Source: Curtobacterium sp. 9128 (lineage in GTDB: Bacteria > Actinomycetota > Actinomycetes > Actinomycetales > Microbacteriaceae). From it: DNA of 64,000 nucleotides. The DNA lies in assembly GCF_900086645.1 (NCBI RefSeq), contig NZ_LT576451.1:1116001-1180000 (forward strand). Reading direction: 5' to 3'. Below the pieces are notes generated by a model. The model saw only the letters and a list, made by a program, of their open reading frames with translations. It was not told the origin of the DNA and made no database searches. Position numbers and translations under genes: made by a program. Each line of letters opens with the position of its first letter. The first letter of the stretch is position 1. Shown here piece by piece: positions 38,601-45,482 of this stretch.

Positions 38601-41334
38601 CGCCACGTCGACGATCACGCAGGCCGACTTCGACCGCGGCAGCGTCGCCAACCCGGCGACCGTCACGGCGACGGCGCCCGACGGCCAGGCCGCGACCGCC
38701 GACGCCTCCGCGACCGTGGCGACCGGTCCCGCCGATGCCCGCATCGGCATCACGAAGACCGCGGCGCTGCCGGACGGCGACACCGCGCCGCGGGCCGGCG
38801 ACGTCGTGACGTTCACGTACCGCGTGACGAACACCGGCACCTCGACGCTGGACGGCGTCGCGGTCACCGACGCGCAGGACGGCGTCGGCACCGTGTCGTA
38901 CGACTGGCCGGGTGCCGCCGGGGTCCTCGCTCCGGGGCAGACCGTCACGGCGACCGCGACGGTCGCGCTCACCCAGCGGGACGTCGACCGCGGGTCCCTC
39001 GGCAGCGCGGCGACCGCCACGGGCACCCCGCCGACCGGGCCGTCCGTCGAGGCGACCGCCGACGCGACCGTGGTGCTGCCCGGAGCGCCGTCGCTCGCGG
39101 TGACCAAGTCCGGCGCGCTCCGCGACGGCGCCACCGGATCGGTCGGTGACACGGTCGACTACACCGTCACCGTGCGGAACGCCGGGACCACGACGCTCCA
39201 CGACGTCGCGGCGACCGACCCGCTGCCGGGGCTCGGCGCGCTGCGCTTCGCCGACTCGTTCGACGGCACGCTCGCACCGGGTGCCGCCGCCACGGCGACC
39301 GCCGCGTACACGGTGACCCAGGACGACATCGACGCCGGCAGCGTGCTGAACACCGCGACCGCCACGGCGAACCCGCCGACGGGTGGGCCGGTGACGGCCT
39401 CCGGTTCGGCGACCGTCGGACTCGCTGCCGCCGCCGCCGGGATCACCATCGACAAGACCCAGCAGCTCGCCGACGGGGCCGCCGGTCGAGCAGGCGACCG
39501 GGTGGCGTACACGTTCAGCGTCACGAACACCGGCACGGCGACGCTCTCCGGTGTCACGGTCGCCGACGGCCAGCAGGGGCTCGGCGCGATTAGCGTGCAG
39601 TGGCCGGGTGCGTCCGGGGTGCTCCGCCCCGGGCAGTCCGCGACGGCGACGGCGACCTACACGCTGACGCAGGCGGACGTCGACCGCGGGCGGATCGCGT
39701 CCACGGCGACGACCTCGGGCACGAGCGCCGCCGGGGCGACCGTGCGGGCGTCCGACGACGGCGCCACGACGATCTCCGGGACCCCGGGGCTGTCCGTGGT
39801 GAAGTCGGGGACCCTCGCGGGCAGTGGCACCGCCGGCAGCACCGTCCGGTGGACGATCGACGTGCGGAACTCCGGCGCGGTGACCCTCACCGACGTCGCC
39901 GTCACGGACGACCTCGCAGGGTTCGCCACGACGGGCACGACCTGGCCGGGTGGCGCGGGTGTCCTCGCACCCGGGCAGACCGTCCGGATCACCGGGACCT
40001 CGGTCCTCACGCAGGCCGACGTCGACGCGGGCGGGGTCGTGAACACCGCGCGCGCCACGGGCACCGGGCCGGACGGGACCTCGGCTTCGGCCGGCGGGTC
40101 CGCCACCGTGCCGACGCCGAGCGCCACGCCGGGCATCACGATCGTGAAGACCGCACAGCTCGCACCCGGGGCCACCGGCGTCGCGGGTGACACCGTGCGC
40201 TTCCACTACGTCGTGACGAACGGCGGGGACCAGACCCTGTACGGCGTCTCGGTCCGCGACGCCCAGGCCGGCGTCTCCGCGATCACCTACCAGTGGCCGG
40301 GCACCAGCGGCGTGCTGACGCCCGGGCAGTCCGTCACGGCGGACGCCACGTACGTACTGACGCAGGCCGACGTTGACGCGGGTCTCGTGACCTCGCCCGC
40401 GACGGCCACCGGGTACGCCCCGGACGGCGTGCCGGTGAACGACTCGTCGAACGCCGGGATCAGCCTGCCGACGGCGCCACACCTGACGCTCGTGAAGACC
40501 GGCGAACTGTCGGGGAGCGGCGCGGTCGGCGACACCGTGGACTACACGTTCCGCGTCACGAACGACGGCAACGCGATCCTGACGGACGTCGGACTCGACG
40601 ACCCGATGGCCGGGCTCTCCGGCGTCACGTGGACGTGGCCGGGGACCCCCGGACGACTCGACATCGGCCAGACCGCCACCGGTACCGCGAGGTACACGGT
40701 CACCCAGGCCGACGTCGACGCCGGCACGGTCGTGAACACCGCGACCGCGTCCGGCTCGGGCCCGACCGGCGTCGTCGTCGTGAGTGACCCGTCCGGTGCC
40801 ACGGTGCCGGTCGGGGACGCCGGAGCGGTCGGCGACCTGACGATCACGAAGACCGTGCAGTACGCCGAGGGCACCGACGGCACCGTCGGACAGCAGCTGC
40901 AGTACGGCTTCACGCTCGTGAACACCGGCACCGTGACGCTGCACGACGTGCACGTCGACGACCGGCTTCCCGGGCTCGGCACCGTCGTCTACGGCCAGTG
41001 GCCCGGGACGCCCGGCGTGCTCGAGCCGGGGGAGCGCGTCACCGCGACCGCCGCCTACACGGTCGGACAGTCCGACGGCGCCGCGGGTACGGTTGTCAAC
41101 AGCGCGACGGCGATCGGGACGCCGCCACCCGGGGCCCTGCCCGGTGACGACCCGGTCGTGTCCGCGCCCGACAGCGTCCGGATCACCACCCGTCCCGCTG
41201 CGGGGGTCCCTGCCCTCGCGTTCACCGGGGCGGACGCCGCCCCGGCGCTGGCCGCAGCCGCCCTGATGGTGCTGCTCGGCCTCGCACTGGCGGTCGTCGG
41301 GAACCGCCGCCGCTCCAGGAAGGAACACCGATGA
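26611..41334 (+). CDS. Main body of the giant adhesin: head remainder, 39 repeats, LAFTG anchor
   Basis: 4,907 codons in the same frame as 26149-26595. If translation restarts at GTG 26611 the product lacks a signal peptide and would not reach the wall. Head residues include Cys-containing segments ([29 protein letters not shown]). Repeats start near 27400 and follow the plan KTGxLAxGATGxAGDTVxYTFxxTNTG ... DxLAGLS ... [41 protein letters not shown]. The end has [20 protein letters not shown], a class E sortase (LAxTG) substrate signal. Composition is extremely rich in Thr, Ala, Gly and Val. Confidence 0.85.
   Translation: [4907 protein letters not shown]
27400..41190 (+). repeat. 39 tandem protein repeats of two subtypes
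   Basis: Counting the [8 protein letters not shown]-like segment gives 38 units plus one degenerate first unit, about 352 bp each. Units 1-10 are subtype A (D-x-L-x-G motif, ending NTATATG). From unit 11 to unit 37 subtypes A and B alternate one by one. B has D-x-Q-x-G (for example DEQQG, DAQSG) and ends SSTATTTG, often with DVDRG. B usually opens [21 protein letters not shown]. Unit 38 is A-type. A few units deviate (16, 19, 30, 37). Confidence 0.85.
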
Positions 41335-41795
41335 CCCTGCGCCCCACGCGCTCCGTCTCCGTCCGACTGCTCGCCCTCGTCGGGGTCGCCGCACTGGGAC
41401 TCGGCCTCGCCGGGTGCTCCGGTGACGCCCCGGACGGCAAGGCGTCCGCGTCCGCGTCGGCGTCCGCCACCGAGCAGCCGGCGATCACCGAGGTGCAGAC
41501 CCCTGCAGGCGGCGACGGCGACTACGTCGGCGCGGTCAAGGACGTCCAGGTCACCTCGTGCAAGCGTGACGGGTCGTCGTGGTCCGTGAAGGGAACGGCC
41601 GAGAACCCCGAGGACAGTGCGCAGAGCTACCGCGTCTACGTCTCGCTCCTGAAGGGCGCGTCGGACACCCGGGCCGTCAAGGAGGTCGACGTCGACGGCG
41701 TGGACGCCAAGGCCTCGAAGGACTGGGACACCACCATCGACACGTCCGAGAGCGGTCTGTCGTGCGTCCTCCGCGTGGAGCGGTTCGCCGCCTGA
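41331..41795 (+). CDS. Secreted lipoprotein, unknown function
   Basis: 154 residues. The lipoprotein signal peptide has a basic start, a hydrophobic core and the lipobox LAGC with acylated Cys29. A Ser/Ala linker follows, then a small beta-rich domain: YVGAVKDVQVTSCKRDGSSWSVKGTAENPEDSAQSYRVYVS. This looks like the FxLIF/DUF-type NEAT-like sandwich of small actinobacterial lipoproteins, but no named family is recognised. ATG 41331 overlaps the adhesin stop, so the two are probably co-transcribed; an accessory role in adhesin display is inferred from context only. Confidence 0.8.
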   Translation: MTLRPTRSVSVRLLALVGVAALGLGLAGCSGDAPDGKASASASASATEQPAITEVQTPAGGDGDYVGAVKDVQVTSCKRDGSSWSVKGTAENPEDSAQSYRVYVSLLKGASDTRAVKEVDVDGVDAKASKDWDTTIDTSESGLSCVLRVERFAA

Positions 41796-41799
41796 CGCA

Positions 41800-44289
41800 G
41801 TGACCCCGCTCCCGCGCCCGCAGATCGGCACGACCGGACCGGTGGTCCGGCGTGCCGACGCGCCCGTCGTGCACCGGCCCCGTCTCGTCGACCGCGTCGA
41901 GCGCGCGCTCGACGACGGGTGCCCGGTCGTCGTCGAGGGGCCGCCGCGCGCCGGGGTCACGACACTCGTCGAGGACTGGGCCGACCGGACACGACGCACG
42001 GTGGTGGTCGTCTCGGCCGGCGCGGGCGACGAGGCGGTCACGTCCGCGGTGGCGGTCGCCGCCGCCGGTGACCCGGACGGGAGGCACGCCCTCCTCGTCG
42101 ACGACGCGCACCTCCTCGGGGCGGCCGGCTCCCGTGCCGTGGTCGAGTTCGCCGCACACGGTGCGCTGGTGCTGGCGGGCAGGGTCCCCGGGCCCGACGG
42201 GATCGACGACCCGGTCCGGATCGGGCCGGGCGACCTCGCCCTCGACGCCGCGGAGACCGCCACCCTGGTCGGCCGTGCGGTCGGCGTCGTCGTGGCACCC
42301 GCGGTCGTCGCACGGGCGACGGAGTCCGCGGCGGGCAACGCCGGCGTGCTGGCCGCCGCGAGCGGGCTCCTCGCCGCCGAGGACCGTCCGCCCGTCGACG
42401 TGTCCGCCAGGTTCCGCCGAGCCACCGACCGTGCAGCAGCGGAATGGGTCGAGGCGACGCTCGACGACCCGGGGCTCCGGGACTTCGCCGAACGTGCCGC
42501 GACCGCCGCGCACGCCCCGGCCGACCTCGTCCGGCACCTGACCGGCGTGACCGACCTCGTCGCGCCGTACCGAGCCGCTGTCGCTGCTGGGCTCGGCGCC
42601 GCCGGGTTCGGCGCCGCCGGGTTCGGCGGCGTCGACCAGACCGATGCGTTCACGTGGCACCCCGCGGTCGCCGCCGCACTCCGGCGTGCCGCCGCCCGTC
42701 GTGACCCCGAGGGGGTCAGGGCCCGCGCCGAGCAGGCGGTGGCGTGGTCGCTCGAGCACGAGGCGACCGTCCCGGCGATCGACGCCGCCGTGCAGCTCGG
42801 CGACCTCGACGTCCTCTCCGAGGTCCTCGTCCGCAACTGGACCCGCATCACCGGACCGGGAGCACCGGCGATCGCCCGCATCCTCGACCCGATCCAGCCG
42901 CGCCGAGCAGCCGACCACCCGGTGGTCCTCGCCGCGATCGCCCGGGCAGAGGCGGCCGCCGACCGGCACCACGCACGGGCGTCCCGCGTGAACGCCGCCG
43001 TGCTGCCAGCGATCGCCGCGCGGACGTCCGGCCTCCCTGCCCACGAGCTGCCGTTCCTCGCCGCCGTCGACGCCCAGGCGCGACGCATCGCCGGCGACGA
43101 CCGTGGCGCCCGTCGCGCCGCGGCGACCGTGGGCCGGGCCCTCGCCGTGCTCGACGGTGACGCGCGCACGGAACTGGCACCGCGCCTCCCCTACGTCCTG
43201 CAGCAGGTCGCCGCGACCGCGCTGATGGACGGGGACACCGAGGGCGCCCTGGCGACGCTCGCCGGCATCGAGCCGGCGTGGGGGCCGGACGGACCGCTGC
43301 AGCAAGCCGCCGTCGACGGGCTCACCGCGTTCGTGCACGCCCTCGCCGGGGAGGTCGACGTCGCGCGACGCCTGCTCGAGGCCGGCGATGCGCTCGACGT
43401 GCCCACCGGGGTCCTGGCAAGCGCCGTCGTCGCGCTCGAGGACGGCGACCCCGACCGTGTCACCGGGCTGCTGCGGCGCATCGATCCACTCTTCGGCGCG
43501 TTCGAGCACTGGCCGATCGTGCTCGCGCTGCGTGCAAGGGCGACGACCATCTCGGGACGGGTGCCACCGGCGGACCAGCTCGCGATGCACGACGCCGAGG
43601 TGCAGCGCTTCCGGCTCCGGAGCGCGGCGACCGGGGTCGCGGCGCGGTTGCTCGCCCGCTCCCGGATCCGCCTGCAGCTCGCGGCGGGGCAGTTGCGGCA
43701 CGCGGAGCGCTCCCTGGACGCGCTCGGGCCGGTGCGGGCGTGGACGGCGGCGGAGCACGTGGCGCTCGCGCTCGCCCGTGACGAACCGGACCGGGCGCTG
43801 CGCGTCGTCACCGCGGTGTCGGTGCGGTCCGGGTACGAGGCCAGGACGTCTGCGGTGCTCGTCCTCTTCCGTGCCGTCGCACTCCGGCGGACCGGCGACG
43901 TGCTCGGTGCCGTGGCGTCCTTCCGCGAGGCGCTCGACCTGTTCGAGCGGCACGGCATGCGCGGCGAGCTCCTGACGCCGCCGCGGGACGACGTCCTGCA
44001 GCTCGTCGAGGCCGCGGACGACCAGCGTGGGCGCGCCTACCTGGAGCCGTTGCTCGGGCTCAGGTCGGTGATGCCGGGACCGGACATCGCCGTGACGCTG
44101 TCGGGGCGTGAGTCGGTCGTGCTCGGGCTGCTGGCGGAGCCGCTCAGCCTGCCGGAGGTCGCGGCGGAGCTGCACGTGTCGGTGAACACCGTGAAGACCC
44201 AGGTCAGGAGCGTGTACCGGAAGCTCGGGGTCTCCGGCCGTCGCGAGGCCGTCGAGCAGGCGCACGGCCTCGGGCTCCTCGGTCGCTGA
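41800..44289 (+). CDS. LAL/MalT-type LuxR family transcriptional regulator
   Basis: 829 residues. The N-terminal nucleotide-binding region has GPPRAGVTTLVEDW where a P-loop is expected, but the invariant Lys is replaced by Val; the Walker B-like HALLVDDAHLLG is intact. A long helical TPR-like middle (about 300-740) is followed by a C-terminal LuxR helix-turn-helix: LSGRESVVLGLLAEPLSL, then LPEVAAELHVSVNTVKTQVRSVYRKLGV. It begins four bases after the lipoprotein stop, so adhesin, lipoprotein and regulator form one transcription unit. The regulator may control this unit (inference). Confidence 0.85.
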   Translation: MTPLPRPQIGTTGPVVRRADAPVVHRPRLVDRVERALDDGCPVVVEGPPRAGVTTLVEDWADRTRRTVVVVSAGAGDEAVTSAVAVAAAGDPDGRHALLVDDAHLLGAAGSRAVVEFAAHGALVLAGRVPGPDGIDDPVRIGPGDLALDAAETATLVGRAVGVVVAPAVVARATESAAGNAGVLAAASGLLAAEDRPPVDVSARFRRATDRAAAEWVEATLDDPGLRDFAERAATAAHAPADLVRHLTGVTDLVAPYRAAVAAGLGAAGFGAAGFGGVDQTDAFTWHPAVAAALRRAAARRDPEGVRARAEQAVAWSLEHEATVPAIDAAVQLGDLDVLSEVLVRNWTRITGPGAPAIARILDPIQPRRAADHPVVLAAIARAEAAADRHHARASRVNAAVLPAIAARTSGLPAHELPFLAAVDAQARRIAGDDRGARRAAATVGRALAVLDGDARTELAPRLPYVLQQVAATALMDGDTEGALATLAGIEPAWGPDGPLQQAAVDGLTAFVHALAGEVDVARRLLEAGDALDVPTGVLASAVVALEDGDPDRVTGLLRRIDPLFGAFEHWPIVLALRARATTISGRVPPADQLAMHDAEVQRFRLRSAATGVAARLLARSRIRLQLAAGQLRHAERSLDALGPVRAWTAAEHVALALARDEPDRALRVVTAVSVRSGYEARTSAVLVLFRAVALRRTGDVLGAVASFREALDLFERHGMRGELLTPPRDDVLQLVEAADDQRGRAYLEPLLGLRSVMPGPDIAVTLSGRESVVLGLLAEPLSLPEVAAELHVSVNTVKTQVRSVYRKLGVSGRREAVEQAHGLGLLGR

Positions 44290-44354
44290 GGGCAGCGCCC
44301 CGTGTCGTGCCGCGCTCGTCGTGCCGCGCGTACCGTGCCGCGCGCCCCGCCCCG

Positions 44355-44468
44355 ACTGGTCGCGACACCCCGCCGGCGTCTCGTCCAGTGGTCGCAACCC
44401 GTCGGAGCAGGCGACGCGCGCCGACCGATGGTGACCACTCGGCGGAGGTGAGCGGGGTGTCGTGACCG
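44355..44468. repeat. Palindromic intergenic element, family 1, copy at 44 kb
   Basis: Begins ACTGGTCGCGACACCCCG (44355-44372) and ends CGGGGTGTCGTGACC (44453-44467), the same inverted termini as the 3475-3862 pair. The interior shares GGTGACCACTCGGCGGAGGTGAG with the 17-kb copy with a few changes. It sits between the convergent LAL regulator and LacI genes. Confidence 0.75.
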
Positions 44469-44492
44469 GGGGAGCCTCCAGGGCGCCGCGCG

Positions 44493-45482
44493 TCAGCGCT
44501 CGGCGGTGGTGCGGCGGGCGACCAGGCGGGGCTCCACCAGCAGTTCCGTCGCGGCGAGCGACGGGTCGGCGATGCGTGCGAGCAGGCGTTCGCCGGCGCC
44601 TCGGCCGATCTCGACACTGCGGTCGTCGATGCTCGTCAGGCCGACGTACCGCGTCGCGGCGACCGGGGTGTCGTCGTAGCCGATGACGGAGACGTCCTCG
44701 GGGACCCGGAGTCCGCGCTGGGCGAGGGAGGACATCGCGCCGAGCGCCATCACGTCGTTCGCGCCGAAGACCGCCGTCACGTCGGGGTGCTCGTCGAACA
44801 GCGCGGTGGCGGCACGGAAGCCGGCGTCCTCGGTGAGTTCCTCCGGCAGGGTCGACACGTGCACGGTTGCCGCCTCGCCGACACCGTCGCGGAACCCGGC
44901 GAGGCGTTCGGTCGCGGCCGCTGAACGGGCGCCCACGAACCCGAGTCGGGTGTGCCCGAGGCCGATGAGGTGTTCGGCGGCCATCCGTCCGCCCGCACGG
45001 TCGTCGTTCGCCACGGTGTCCGCGCGGGGGATCGAGACCCGGCCGCCGGCGATGACGAGCGGGGTCGAGGCGGGGATCGCGAGGTCGGTGTCCGGTTCGC
45101 CGGCGATGACGATGCCCTCGACCCGCATGGAGAGGAACCCCTCCACCGGTGAGGCGTCGAGTCCGGTGTTGAGGAACCGGTCGGCGACGACGAGGCGGTG
45201 CCCCTGGTCCTGCAGCGACTCGCGGAGCCCGGTGAGCAGGTCCACGAACCACTGGTTGCGGAAGTCGTCGAGCACGACGCCGACGGTGCGGCTGCGGGTA
45301 CCGGCGAGCGACACGGCGGCGGTGGAGGGACGGTAGTCGAGCTCCTGGATCGCCTTGAGCACGGCGGCCCGTCGTCCGTCGCTCACCCGAGGGGAGCGCT
45401 GCAGCACGAGCGAGACGAGCGACTTCGACACCCCCGCCCGGGCAGCGACGTCGTAGATCGTCGCGGGTTTCGCGTCTCCCAT
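44493..45482 (-). CDS. LacI family transcriptional regulator
   Basis: 329 residues. The N-terminal helix-turn-helix is ATIYDVAARAGVSKSLVSLVLQ, with a hinge helix at TAAVSLAGTRSRTVGVV. The periplasmic-binding-protein-like core has VFGANDVMALGAMSSLAQRGLRVPEDVSVIGYDD and NDDRAGGRMAAEHLIGLGH. The effector is unknown, probably a sugar. ATG 45482 follows GGAGG at 12 bases; ATG 45491 (three codons longer) is only three bases from the same GGAGG, so the start is ambiguous. No sugar transport operon lies next to it in the window. Confidence 0.88.
   Translation of the reverse strand: MGDAKPATIYDVAARAGVSKSLVSLVLQRSPRVSDGRRAAVLKAIQELDYRPSTAAVSLAGTRSRTVGVVLDDFRNQWFVDLLTGLRESLQDQGHRLVVADRFLNTGLDASPVEGFLSMRVEGIVIAGEPDTDLAIPASTPLVIAGGRVSIPRADTVANDDRAGGRMAAEHLIGLGHTRLGFVGARSAAATERLAGFRDGVGEAATVHVSTLPEELTEDAGFRAATALFDEHPDVTAVFGANDVMALGAMSSLAQRGLRVPEDVSVIGYDDTPVAATRYVGLTSIDDRSVEIGRGAGERLLARIADPSLAATELLVEPRLVARRTTAER

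Larger units (their letters stand above)
26149..41334 (+). pseudogene. Giant DUF11-repeat surface adhesin, interrupted by an in-frame TAG
   Basis: One continuous reading frame of about 5,062 codons, broken only by TAG at 26593-26595. The protein has a signal peptide, an N-terminal head of about 415 residues, then 39 repeats of about 117 residues resembling DUF11/DUF7507-type adhesin repeats. It ends with the sorting signal LAFTG, a hydrophobic helix and a basic tail, [10 protein letters not shown]. GTG 26149 has GGAAGG eight bases upstream. The frame downstream of the TAG is perfectly preserved over 14.7 kb, so the lesion is recent, suppressed or a sequencing error. A lipoprotein gene overlaps its end by four bases. 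Confidence 0.8.

Noticed and set aside
26149..41334. Horizontal acquisition of the giant adhesin
   Set aside because: GC content and codon use look like the neighbours, there are no flanking tRNA, integrase or IS elements, and the repeat-rich composition alone explains its unusual appearance.
26323..41394. A 5,023-codon open frame antisense to the adhesin gene
   Set aside because: Its translation is low-complexity, Arg/Gly/Asp/Val-rich, with no signal, domain or ribosome site. Very high GC3 on the sense strand removes stop codons from the opposite frame, so this is a compositional shadow.
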